DNA from: Limnoperna fortunei
Lineage: Eukaryota > Mollusca > Bivalvia > Mytilida > Modiolidae
Length of the DNA: 64,000 nucleotides
Direction of reading: 5' to 3'
Assembly: GCA_944474755.1 (NCBI GenBank)
Contig: OX104112.1
Coordinates: 79,931,756-79,995,755 of the forward strand
In this document: positions 12,180-25,400 of the stretch, in pieces
Position numbering within the stretch: position 1 is the stretch's first letter
How the letters are laid out: every line of letters starts with the position of its first letter
Notes under the pieces: model-generated
Database searches by the model: none
What the model was told of the DNA's origin: nothing
What the model saw: the letters and a program-made list of their open reading frames with translations, nothing else
Made by a program: the position numbers and the translations under genes

Positions 12180-15044
12180 CATACAATCATTTATAAACAA
12201 TGAAGTTCACTTTAATCTTGTAATTCAGGGAGTGATAAGATACAAAAGTTATGAACTTCAAAAACAAAAAGTTTATGTTAATGTCATTAATGGTTATAAT
12301 TACCCATTTTTATTTAATATCCAACATATTCTGTACACTTAAATAGGATATATTATATTCATATTTTAAATTTAATGTAGTCATTATTTAGGCAAATTTC
12401 AAAATCATTGATGGATACAGAAGCAACATTCATGGCATAGATTATTATTGACTTTAGCTGTTTTCCAACTCAATCAGCCAGTACAATAAAATCAAATCTA
12501 CAATGACTAGAACTACTGGTACAATACTCCTTACACAGACAAGCATGTAGAACTATTAATTATCTATCTCCTAGACACAGACAAGCATGTAGAACCAATT
12601 CTTATCTAATACTACCGATATAGTCCAGGCACAGACAGGCATGCAGTTACTACATTCATCATAAGATCTCATAATAACACAATATAACTATTAGACATGT
12701 GCATTTATATATCTGTGTTTTTTTTGACAGAATAAGGAAATGCATTCAGATCTCCATGTATAAAAGATTAAAAAAATCTAACATGAAACACAAACAGGAA
12801 GAACAAATTTTCAAATTAACAATAAAAGAATATATGATTTTTTTATATATATTAACTATAACATTACAATGGAAGCTCTCCAACCGACTTACTGCAACAG
12901 TTCAACTCATGAAACATGTGTAGCAATTAGAGGTCTCATTTAGTTGAAAGGATTGTCTTTCTTTTTTTTTAAAAGAATTCACCAAAAATTGATTATCCTA
13001 TAAAACCCTAAACTTGTAGAGCACCCATCTGTATATTCCAAGCTTTTAGACCAGACTTACTGGCAATTACAGTGATAAGTAAGGGTGCAGTATATTGAGA
13101 GAGGAAACAGGAAAACGATCAGCATTCTGAAAAGTAGAAATCAGTGGCAATAAGTGTTGGACTACTACTATTGAAGAATATAATGAAGCCTCTGAGAAAA
13201 TGAATGGTCTTGCACATGATTTATCTTAACCTTGACAACAGAAATTTGCTTGAACTGATGTGAAGTTAACAGTACACAAATAGTTGAATAGTCAGCAAAA
13301 TTTTCCTTAAAACCTAAGTGAAGCGAATAAAATATTTTCTTGGTAGATAGAAAACACACCTGATATCCTAACAAGGTACTACATAGTGAACAATAAATTC
13401 AACTACATATATAATATATATATATAGTGCATTAGCATGAAGTTTAAATACACAACTGTGTACTTTTGAATCATGGTAGATTATGTAACATATGTTAATA
13501 AATAATCAGTAATATAGTGATTAAGTCAAATAAAACAAAAAGTTGTGTACATTAATTTACCATGTTTTATTTGTTTTTGTACAAAAAAATATTTTAAGTT
13601 ATCAATAATCTAACTAAATATGCAACTATTTACATAAAATGGCACAAAATGGACGGATTAAATTGCCACATAAAACTGAATTATCATTGAATAAATATAC
13701 ATGTATTGTGAAAAGAAACAATTCCAATCATACTGTTTACAAAATATCACATTGTTATTCATTGAAATTTCAAGATACCATAATATTTTTCATTTGAGAA
13801 TTGTTTTAATCAAACTGGGTCAATAACATAATAAAAATAATATAAGGTTCATGTAACATAAAACTTTCCTTAAAATTGTTGTTGCCTGTAAACTTTTTGT
13901 AATAACATGTGGATTTTCAAAGTAAAAATATTTTTGTCAGGTCTATAACTTGTATTTATACTATTCCCAAACATGCAAGGTTTTATGCTATAAATACATA
14001 AAGATATATTGTTTTCAGCAAATGTCACTTATATTCCAACACTCATTTTTATGTTAAAGTTAATTAATCTATTGAATATAGTTTTTTATACTTATGGAAA
14101 TAATACTTACACAATAAATGTTCATTATACAGCAGTAACTGTATGAAATAAACATCTTTTATTTTGGAATTTGCAATTTATTTCCTAAATGTAGGAGTTA
14201 CTAATCTTTTATTTCTATATAACCTTACATTGTATTGGAATATTCAGTCAAACTTTCAGTTGTCACCCTTCGATGAGATATAGATGAGAAAACGCATCTC
14301 ATTTCCAAACATGTAAATAATCTATAATTACATCAATATCTTGTTTTGGAACCTTATTGCCCACCCATGTTAATCTCCATGCAGCTCATGGCTACTTAAA
14401 ATTATTTTTCAAATTAAGTAACTCCTACATATTTAAATAACCTATACATTAAAATTAATTTAGACAGAATTAAATACTTGCTTATAAAATGTATATTTAA
14501 AATGATCTTTTCCATGTATATTTATTCAAGGATGTTCAGTAATAAAACTGTTTGCATAACACATATATTTTCACACAACATATTATAGTAACGATTTCAA
14601 AGTGTGTGTAGTAAAATGAAAATAAAACTCAAAAATGAGTGAATGTGTAGTTACATGTAAATGCTAACATTATACCAAAACACATGCATAACACCTGGTT
14701 ACAACCCAAAATCTGTTGTAAAAGACTGTAAAATGTATATATACAATATTTACACATTGTCAGAAACTAACATTTGTTTGATTCTAAGAAACAGGTAGAA
14801 ATGTATGGCTCTACAGGTAGAAATGCATGGCTCTGCTTTAAATTTTCCGACAATGTATAAATATTGTTCTTATCTTGTCAGGATGAAATACATTTTATAC
14901 CAGAAAAAAAACATGAAAAACTAGCCACAATATACTTTAAGGCAAGCTTATTAAAGAAATATTTGTATTTTAAACATATTGCTGATCATTGGTGTTTTAG
15001 CGAACTTTGATTGATGCTGTCAAAGATAACTAAAACATATGTTA
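12180..15044. other. AT-rich intergenic sequence
   Basis: No coding exon recognised. Contains a TA microsatellite near 13408-13427 and, at 14262-14325, one arm of the hairpin family seen at 34458-34575. The far 3' UTR of CIBAR1 could reach into this stretch, but no signal settles that. Confidence 0.45.
14262..14325 (-). repeat. solo arm of a hairpin repeat family
   Basis: In reverse complement the block reads AGATTATTTAC, GAGATGCGTTTTCTC, ATATCTCAT, GAAGGGTGAC, the same order as the left arm of the palindrome at 34454-34520. The second arm is absent. Confidence 0.65.
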
Positions 15045-15254
15045 ATTTAAATGGTGTTTAATGCCACTTTCAACAATTTTACAGCTACATCATGGTGTCC
15101 AGTATTTTCGGGGGAAGGAAAGCCAGAGTACCAGGAGAAAACCCCTGACCTTGAACAGGAAAACTTGCAATTCTTGTCAATTAAAATAGGAGTCGAGCAC
15201 ACCCTGAGACACAGTGAGACTTGAACCCACAACCTCAGTGTTGACAGATTGACA
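15045..15254 (-). mobile_element. tRNA-derived SINE (mollusc type)
   Basis: Reverse orientation. Shares with the other copies in this window GGTGTTTAATGCCACTTTC, GCTACATCATGG, CTTGTCAATTAA, GGAGTCGAGCACACC and ACCTCAGTGTTGACAGA. The tRNA-like head, at the high-coordinate end, is truncated or decayed. Confidence 0.75.
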
Positions 15255-15832
15255 GAGGCCCATAAAACATATTTATTAGATGATACAAAAGCAACACTTT
15301 ACATGGAAAAATGTGTACACAAAAAATAAAACAGCAGTTTTTCTGATGATTTATTTATAAACCTTTACAGAAATTGTGCTCTTAAATAAACCAAATGTTT
15401 TGAAAATGGGAATTTCTTTAAGTAAGTTCCTACTCTTGTTTTGGGAATTAGTAGTTAAAAATATCCAGTTTAAGTATGGTATTGAAAGAATGTCTCCTAT
15501 GAAAATTTTTTAAGCCTGGCAGTGACGAAAAAGGATGTGATTTTAAACAGCACAAGTATTACATGTCCAAGTAAATGCCATCACTGGTAAGGAACAAGAA
15601 CTTCTGTTGTATGTAATTTAACAACCAATATTGCGACACAAACAAAAAATTGAATAGAGTGTCTTATAAAAAATAAATGTGTCTAATATCACCAACAAAC
15701 ACAAACAAGTTGTAATACTGTTTTACACTACTGAGGTAAAGATTTGAGTAATGTTTTCCAATCAACATTTCAGAAACTTTGAAATTGTAACCAATATCTC
15801 CAGGTCAATTTCAACAACAACAATAGATGTTT

Positions 15833-15838
15833 TTTATT
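15833..15838 (-). promoter_or_regulatory. candidate polyadenylation signal for CIBAR1
   Basis: AATAAA on the minus strand, about 400 nt downstream of the CIBAR1 stop. Such hexamers are common in AT-rich sequence, so this is only a candidate. Confidence 0.3.
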
Positions 15839-16234
15839 TATAGTTATTCTATTTTTATTATATAAATCTTAACTCTGTGCAAAGTTATAGCAATAAATGA
15901 ATGGTGTTATGCTGACCCATGTTGACTGTTGATAAATGGCTGTTATAAGCTACAAGACATGTATACAATTATGTTCTTTAACAATAAATTTGTTTATACT
16001 CTGGTGTACATCAATTAATATAGAAATCTAATCAGTGTTAGTACAAATCTGCTGTTTCTTAACATCACAGCAGAATGAATTTCTTGAAATCAAGAAATAT
16101 TGTCTCCTTTTTAGTACCTTTATAATTTTATTTATGAGCACCAAGTAAAGGAACAAAAATGCATTTATATTCTGGTAATGGTGCATACATGAAACTGGAT
16201 ATGACCAGAATTCCAAAGCTTCTGAAACAATGAT

Positions 16235-16459
16235 TTATCTTTTAGAATCAAATCTAGTTTTAGCATCTGGATCAAATTGCTTGACTTGTCTGACACCAGG
16301 AATAGGCTTTTCTGATCGTTCTGTCTGAGCCTCTGTGGTTTCATCATCATACTCATCATCGTCGTCATCTTCTTCCTCATCATCCTCCTCTTCATCTTCC
16401 TCTTCTTCATCTTCTTCATCATCTTCATCGTCGTCATCATCATCATCATCATCCTCAAT
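16235..16459 (-). CDS. CIBAR1: CIBAR1 exon 7 (acidic tail, stop)
   Basis: 225 nt including TAA at 16235-16237. Opens with Ile, then 35 consecutive Asp/Glu residues written mostly by GAT and GAA codons, then YDDETTEAQTERSEKPIPG and a basic end (FDSKR). The trinucleotide run is likely to vary in length between alleles. Confidence 0.88.
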   Translation of the reverse strand: MEDDDDDDDDDEDDEEDEEEEDEEEDDEEEDDDDDEYDDETTEAQTERSEKPIPGVRQVKQFDPDAKTRFDSKR

Positions 16460-19400
16460 CTAAAAATAGACAAAGGAAAAATTTCAAATTGAATCAAAAG
16501 CATAAATTTCGTTTATTTTTGTTTGTCTGAAAGTGGTTGATATGGCACCTACATGGTTCCAGTTTTTATAATGGGAAGCAGGAATTTCTTGGGAAAACCT
16601 TCAAATTAACTTTTATTTAATAACAATCAAGATGTAGTTATTAGGAATTTAGTGATATGTCATGAACAACAACATAGGCAAGAAATAATCTTTAAAAAGA
16701 TGATCTTATGCTCCCTTACACTATTGCAAAATAAGAAATATAGATTTGGACTTTCATTGCATGACACTGAAAGGGTTGTGTTGTCAACCTTCCTTGGAAT
16801 ATCTCTTCGATTTACATCCATTTACCCACTCTTCTTTCATTTTTTTTTTAAATACGGGAAAAGAAGTTCTGTATAATGTCAATGGTAGAAAATGAATTAT
16901 GACAAGATGGACATCTACTACATAGCAGGAATTTTTTGGTATTGAGACATTACAAACACATACATTTGTAGTAAAAAATCTACCATATTACAACTATATT
17001 TGTTCCCTACAGTAGTCATAAAGCGGACAACTAAACTACTTACTTTTCCACTTAAACCATTGGCTACAGGAATAAGCTTTTTCTGTTGAGCATTTGGCTG
17101 AGAGTTTGACCTAGATGGCGTTGATGGTGAAGATACAACTTTTTGAGATGTATTTGACCTTGCTGGAGATGAAGGAATATTTGACCTTGTTGGGGTAGTC
17201 TGCTGCTGTACAGGAGCAGACTGCTGTCGCTGTAAGCTTCTATTTTGTGTATTTGGTGAACCAGCAACAGGTGGAGTTACTGTGCCACTCGAGTTTCCAT
17301 TTGAATTGAGGGAGCTGTAAGAATTAGACCTCACCATTGTCATCCTTACAGCTGAATTTGGAGGAATAAGTTTGCTTCTAAATTCCTAAAAATAGAATAT
17401 ACCAAAATTGTTATAAAATAAAGAACTTCTATTTATTATTAAACAACTGAAATAATTTTAAAGTTTTACATTGCATAAAGAATTAAAACTAATATTTATT
17501 TTTTAAGCAAACAATGGACCACAAAAAAGAAAAAGTCAGAAAACTTGAAAGAAATAAAATATACCAATAATATTAATTAGTATTTAATATAATTAAATTT
17601 ACAAGATACATGTACACATATGTTTAAGGCATATTTAAAGTGCAAGTAATGGTAATTTTTTTCAAGACTTAAATACATTTACATGTATCTATGTTATTTT
17701 ATTCTGTAGTGCCTACAAGCAGTTAAAAGATTAATTAATCAATCTACATATTTAACTGAAATTTGTAACAGTAAAACAAAGATCGTTGTTGCAGTATTGA
17801 CTGTATTTAGTTTACCTCAATATCTTCATCTATATCTATTGCAGCAATGTTATTGAAACACTGTGTATAAATCTCCAAAGATTTTGCATGAAATGCCATC
17901 TCAATATTTACAAAATCTGTCATTATTTTCTACAAAACAAGAAAACCTCCATTTAAAATTATCATACAAATAAAATTTAAAACTGGACAGAAAAATGTCT
18001 CGCCTGCTTTTCACATCAGCAGATTAAAACAATTACAGTGAACCCTCGTTACAACGACATTCGATTTAACGGAATATTCGACATCCGACAGGATTTCAGT
18101 GGGAACAAACGTGTCCACGTGTTGTTTATGCTCGATACAACGACATATTCGGTTTCCGAATCCGACTGCGTCTGTCGGTAACAAATATACCAAACCTAGC
18201 ATAAAATAATTCGTTACAACGACAAATTATCAAGATTTACCTGTGAAAGATTATCTTTGTCCAGAGAATTTATTTTTTTAACGGTTAATTGCACAGGTGA
18301 ACACCTGTTGCTATTGCGTAATTAACCTTGCGTGACATTTCCGTTACAAAACTAATCGATGATAGGGATATGGCTTCATTAAAAAGGTGTCAAAGGCTAT
18401 TTAATATTGAAATCTTCAAATATTTCAGAAAATTATTGGCTTAATTACAAGTGTGTAAAGATTGAAGCGGCACATAGGATAATTACCGAAAATCGGTCTA
18501 ATGTAAATAATCATAACTTACAATTAATTTTGTTGAAAAAAAAAGAAAAAAAAAGGTTTTTAATTAAATATCGGCAAGAAAACAAGCATTTTATTATTTT
18601 TTTGTTATTAAGCTTGGATATTGAGCAGACTTGAACGATTTTCAATAGACGCAAATAAAAACGGGAGATAATAAAAGTACAAAAAATACAAATTCATTAT
18701 AACAGCAAATTCAGTTTAACGTCAATAATGGCCGGAAACTAACATGGTCGTTGTAAAGAGGGTTGACTGTACTTAACGAGCAACATAAAAAAGCATTGTA
18801 TTGACATCATATAAATATATGTAATATAACTCTTACACATACTGTCATGTATTGCTGATGTGCAACCTATAAACTAACTATTATCATACTGACATGCATG
18901 GTTAATAAAGAGTTGACCCAATAAAATGATAACATAGTCAATAGACCATGAAATTGAGATCAAGGTCAGGTGACAACAAACTGACTGCCATGGTCTACTC
19001 AGCTAAATACCAAATATTACCATGGTTACAGAGAAACTGTCTAAAAACTTAAATGTAGTCACTGGGCCGTGATATCGAGGTCAAGGTTAGGTGACACCAA
19101 CCAAATCATGCATGGTTAGTGAGGAACTGACTTAAACCAATAACTTTAACCTAGTAAATGGAACGTGAAATTAAGGTCAACTTTTTATTGGGGAAAACTG
19201 CAAAATACCTAATTGTAACCTTAATCTCAGCAGAAAAGCTTCAATTTATATTGAAAGTCAAGACTTAAGCTTCCTCCTTGAAAGCTTCTTCTGGTATAAT
19301 TATTTCTTAGTATACTTTTTTTAAACAAATGATTTCAATCTCAATAATTATGGTTACATAAATGTTATATTTAGTATGTTTTGAATTTTATTCATATTGT

Positions 19401-22400
19401 TTTAGGCCACAACACTTGTTGCTGAAAAACAAACCTTAAGATCTTTTAATTTTTCAACTTCAAATTTATCTGCCTGCTCTTGCAATGCTTTTGAGATTCG
19501 TGATGCTTCTACGCTAGCTTTCTGTAGTTCTGTTTCTGCAAGTGACAATTTATTTCTGTCTCCTGGACTTTTCTGTCGTATCTGTTCTAATTTCTTTTTC
19601 TGAGCCTGTTCACGGTCTTGAGCAGCAAATGCTGCTTTTAAATCATTTTTAGTTTGTTTACATTTAATTCCATAATTCATTAGTGGTTGTACAACCTTTG
19701 TCTCTAATCGCATTACCTGTAAAGGTAAAAATGCTTCAATATACATGAATTGGAAAAAAGAGGCCCTTAAGAGCCTATATCACTTACATGAATTATATAT
19801 GCCATGCAGAAGGTACAAATGTTCAAAAAGGATAGTAATTTTACAGCTTACAGAGCAAAACAGACACACACTGACTCCATTTTCAAAAGATTACAATGGT
19901 TAAGTTCATCACAACTTGCAAATATATGATCTCTTTTAAAAATACACCAATGCTAATTTTTTTGTTATAAAAATATTCCTCAATTTCAACAGATTCTTAT
20001 CCATTCAGTTCCACAGAATAATGGTAGTAGAAAAAGAATGCATGCATGATATTTGTATAATTCAGTACACTTGGTTATTTTAAACCAAGTTGCAATGGTT
20101 AATTGCATTCTACTCTGCCTTTGTACTCTGCCCTTTGTAAAGGGAGGTAATCTAAAATGAGTTGACACTTCAAATATAAAACAAGAGTCAACAGCATTTA
20201 TCAATATCAAAAATTTTTTTTTAATTGCCAAAGAAATAAATAGAATAAACAAAATTAATAGCAGGTCATTTCTTAAATTTATTTTATGTTACAATAACAA
20301 AACAAACATCAAGTTTCAAAGAATATAACACAAAAGTACAAGGTGTTTTAATGATGCATATACATGTAATCAACAGTTCACTTAAAATTATTTCCTACCT
20401 GAGCCTGTCTGTAATCTTGAATTGTTGAGATATTTGAAGCAAATTCACTGACATTTCTCACAATACTGGGGTTCATTGTCTCAGCTTCTGTATAGTTTAC
20501 CAAGTTTTTTGCTAATTCATCACCTTCAAGACAACAAATTTTAATATGATAATTTGTAGAATATTTCATTATAGATTTTTACATATTATAAATTCATACC
20601 TGCCAATGCTCCGGATTTTGCCTGTAAACATCAGGAATTTGTTACCCGTGTCCGGCTACCGGGTAGGTTGTTGGAATCTCTGGGATTTCTTCTTTTGTCA
20701 GGAATAAGTATAAAAAATTGTGTTAAAACAGCCTTTCTAATCCTGCATTAACAAAATACATGTGTATGTTCGCTCAAAAAACCCTGGAAACCCTCTCAAA
20801 TACCATAGAAATACCCTAAAATTGTTTTCGGCCCAGGGTCTTTGCCCCCTCTGCCCCCCTACCAAGGCTTTTCCTAGGACCACTGGGGACTTTTAGCGGT
20901 CCCCATACCCGTTGTTGAAATTATCAGGAATTTTACCAAAAATATGTTGCCAAGAATGTAAATTCAGTAGATTATTTGTTTGCTTGGTAAACATGCTGCT
21001 ATATAATCGACGGCATCCAGCTTGTATTTTGGTTCTTTGCCAAATAAGGTTGGAGTCAAGCAAGCCTTGCTAGAAGTCAAACTTGAACTCACAGCTCTAT
21101 TGTAGACATACATGTTTTTTAAGTAGAAGCCTTATCTATCTACATCAGTCACACACTATGCAAGAAAAATAAGACAAAACTGGCTGTTATAGCGTTATAG
21201 AACAGGAAAATTAATGATTTTGTTGATATAAGGATTAATACAACTTTTACAATTTTTATTGATGGTAAAATATAAATGCTATTACAGACAATTGTCTGCT
21301 CAATTTGAGAAGTCTCATATATTTCAGTCCAACATAGTTTTTAATATATTTCTAATTAAAAACATTTTAAGATAAAAATCTACTGAATAAAAAACTACTG
21401 AACCTTTCAAGTACATTTACACACATGTACAATCTTAAAAATATTAATAACTGTGACCCGCATAAGTACACATTTCTAACTTCAAAAAGACCTGTATAGC
21501 TCATTCCGTGTGTTGTCGATTAATAGTTTTTAATTTTGTATGTGATTTTTTCTAAAAATATTTTGTTAATATTATAAACTTAATGCTTTGTTTTATTTCT
21601 GTAATTATCATATTTATTTTTGGTGTTAATATTACCTTTGTCCCGTAATCTAGCACATTTTCTTGTTATAGAGGACATGGTGTCACATAAATGTCCGAAG
21701 TGCTTCTCAACAAAACTTATTCGATCTTGAATCATTTTGGACTGCTGCTCACTGCAATACAAGTTTAAAATGTTTTTAAGTTTAACAAAAAATAGTACAG
21801 AAACAACATTTTACATTAAATCAATTTTAATTTTTTTTTAATTTAAAATACTTATAACTGATAACATCAGCGAACACAATAAAACAAAGATTTCATTTAA
21901 TAAAAAATTCTCAGAGAATTTTCTCTAGAAATAACATTTTAAAAATGTCTGTGTAATCCACCATGACTAAACAGCATGCAGACACTGCAAGAATTAATTA
22001 AACTAAATATAGCTCTGTTAGAACTGACAAGTTGCCTTTGAAATCAACAGCTGTAGATAATCCTTTCTTTAATGTGTGGAATATCCTGCCATGTTATATT
22101 AATGATTATATTACAACTTACCATTATTGTACAATTTTATAAAAGCTAGTTTGTAATGAGTTGAATGCAAAATGAACATATTCGTAACTTCTGTACATGA
22201 ACCGTAAAGGGCCAAAAGTAATCAAACAATGACAAATTTTCAATATCATTCATTTTAAAAACAGTATTTCCAAAGAAAATAATACATTATTTTGATAATT
22301 GTAAAATGTTAAATAGTAAATATATCCTGAACTCGTGTATTGTCTGGTAATTCCATAAAACTTTATCTGTTATAATTTTCAAATATTTTTGTGAAGCATA

Positions 22401-25400
22401 AACTATTTTTGTTATAGTTTTAATTATAGTTTTATCAGCTATATACATGTGTTAAATTATATTCTGTTTAAGTATTGTATTTTTCTGTTGTGATAAAAAA
22501 CCAAATGGGATATCACACAGTAAAATTATTTCAAATGACTTTAAAATATGTTTGAATTTCATTAAATTTTACTGTCAACTTTAACTATTAATAATATAAA
22601 TTATAAGTGAAAGGTAAATAAATTCAAAATGATGAAAATCAAATGGGCAAAGAACACAATTCTGTCTAAAAAGATTAAATATCCCAGGATTTTAATAGCT
22701 TATTTCACTAATAAATTTACAAAAGTAATAAAATATGAAGAGCAGAAAACTTTATTTTATCTTTCTCTTACTGAAATGTATGAATGAACTGATATTCAGA
22801 AAATTTTTACTGAACCAAATTTTGTGAATTCAGTAACTGTACTATTTTGTTGCTTTTACAATCATTGTAAAATGAACATTAGAATTTAAATGCTGCTCAC
22901 CCTCTATAAAATTATCTCTTTAGACCAATAACTTTTTATTTGAATTTGAGTTTTCATTCCATAAAAAAAGTTTGAGAAGATTAATTGATAAATTTATTTT
23001 AGTAATGTGTTCTTGTCCTTCTTAAGTAGAAAAATATAAGAACAAAACCTGAATAATAGTGCTCTTAGAATCCAAATTTTTATTCCATTTGACAAAAATG
23101 AGTCTGAGAAAATTGTTTGAGTAACAGTATCGTACAAAAAAAAATTATATAAGTAAAATTGTAGAACTGTATTTTTGACTAGAAAATATATGCCATGTAC
23201 CAGTAATGGGATCTTACAAAAAAATAGCTTGGAAATATGTATATATGTCATACCTTTAATAAAAGTTACATTTAAGTAAAATATATATACGAAAGCTGAG
23301 TACTGAGCTCTTCTTACAAGCTCTTCTTATGAGCTCTTCTTAAAAGTTACATTTGTAAGCACACATAATTAAATGTGACAATCATTCTTTTGTATGCATT
23401 CCAATATTTATTCCACCACTGTAAATGAAATAGACTAAAACACTGCAGATTTTTAGTCAGATCATACAAAACAGCTATAGACGAAGGATTAAACACAACA
23501 TTAAGTATGCATAGCACAAATTTGGACAAATGTTAATAAGTACATTGTACTTGTTAAGGTCAGGTATTCTAAAGAAATCTTACAAGATGTTTCAATTTTT
23601 TTATTTCAGCACCAAGTTACTTTTCTTTTTCATTGGTGATGAACTTTTTTCAAGTACATTAAGATAATTTATTTTTGTTGATCAATTCAATTACAAAAAC
23701 AATAATTTGTATCAGCGTTTCTAATCACTCAGTAAAAATCTGTCATTCTGAAATGCCATTAAGGACAGTCGAAACCCATGTAAGGTAGAGAAAATTTTGT
23801 TATGACCAAAAATCTTTCTGTAGGTAATTATCACAACAAAACTACCAAACTTTTAATTCCAAGAAAATCAATACATTACTATCTTTTGTATATTAACTGT
23901 TGTAAACAAAAATGAATGTTTCAAAATTGAGAGTTTCAGTTTAAATATAAAAGATGGTCAACCCTACAAGAGGCTGGATAACTTATATACTAATGTACAC
24001 TGTGGTTACGGTGTAATATGTAATGCCAACATTCTTAATGTCAAAGAAGTTAATTACTCTTTAATATTTTGGAAAATGATACTAAAGTTTTGATAATTTC
24101 AATAGTCTCAAAGAAAAAATACTTTTAATATTAACACAAACATGTGGATTGTGTAACTGATCATGTTGTTAAAACTTTATACTTTTTAATTTTATATCTA
24201 ACCATATATGTACTTTACTATTGTGCATTAAAAATTATCTGCATTTATTAAAAAATGTTTTTAATTCCTCTAAAATAAAGTAACAAAACATATTTCACTT
24301 TTTTATCCTACAATCCCTTTATAATTTATTAAATAGTAATTCTGGCAATAAAAATTAAAAAAAAATATGTTGTGAGGTCAAAAAAAAATTTATTGACATA
24401 TAGACCAGTATTATTAAATAAAACAAAGGCAAAATTTCTAACGAATAACTTCCAAATCTATACATTTACATGCAATAATTCATTAAAATAAATAAAAGTC
24501 TACGATCATTATAGATGCTACTCTCCGACTAATAGAGTCTAACATACAATAATATAAACAAACATGTAAGATTTTTGTAAATGTTTTACATTGACAAGCA
24601 TAGGCATGAGCAATGGTTATATTTTAAGCAATAGAGCAAATATTAGGATGAATATAAGTTTAAAATAATCATAAAAAACTATCACTTTGAACATTTCAAA
24701 CTCACAAAATATAATCAACATAAACTGTAACGCATAACAAATTAAGAACATGTAGATATATTAGATAAATATAAACATTATTTAGATTGGAAGTACTATT
24801 AATTATGAAATTAGAGATATTTATATCAAGTTAAATCAGACATTAATTTTGAGAGTTGTAGAACTAAAGTCAATCATGTGTGCAGCATAGATCTTTTCAT
24901 TGAAACCTTATTTTATGCACAGATTAATTCTAAATGTTTATATTTTCATTTTAATTTGGCATTTCTATGACATCGAAGCATTAGCAAAATGTTTATATTT
25001 ATTTAATAAAGATATTTATGGGTAAATATGATTAGTTTCAAATTTCACATTTACATTTATATTATTTTGAAATAATAGTGAGCTATAATACATGGAGCAT
25101 GTCCGAAGTTCAAAGAAAAATATACCAATTAACAAATTATGATTTTCACTGAGCTATATTGACAGTAATTGAAAAAAATGAATTTAAAAAAATTTCAATT
25201 AGCAAACTAACATTAATGTGCATGAAAAATGTGTAAGGACAAAGAATATTTTCAGAATTTAAATTTTTTTTAAATGTAGTAAAAACAATTTATGAAAAAA
25301 ATAACAATTAAATTTTGAAATTTGTTAAACTAAACCATATAAACTGTTAATGACATTTATTCTAATGTAACTGAATTATGTTTTTATTGTTTTATTAAAT

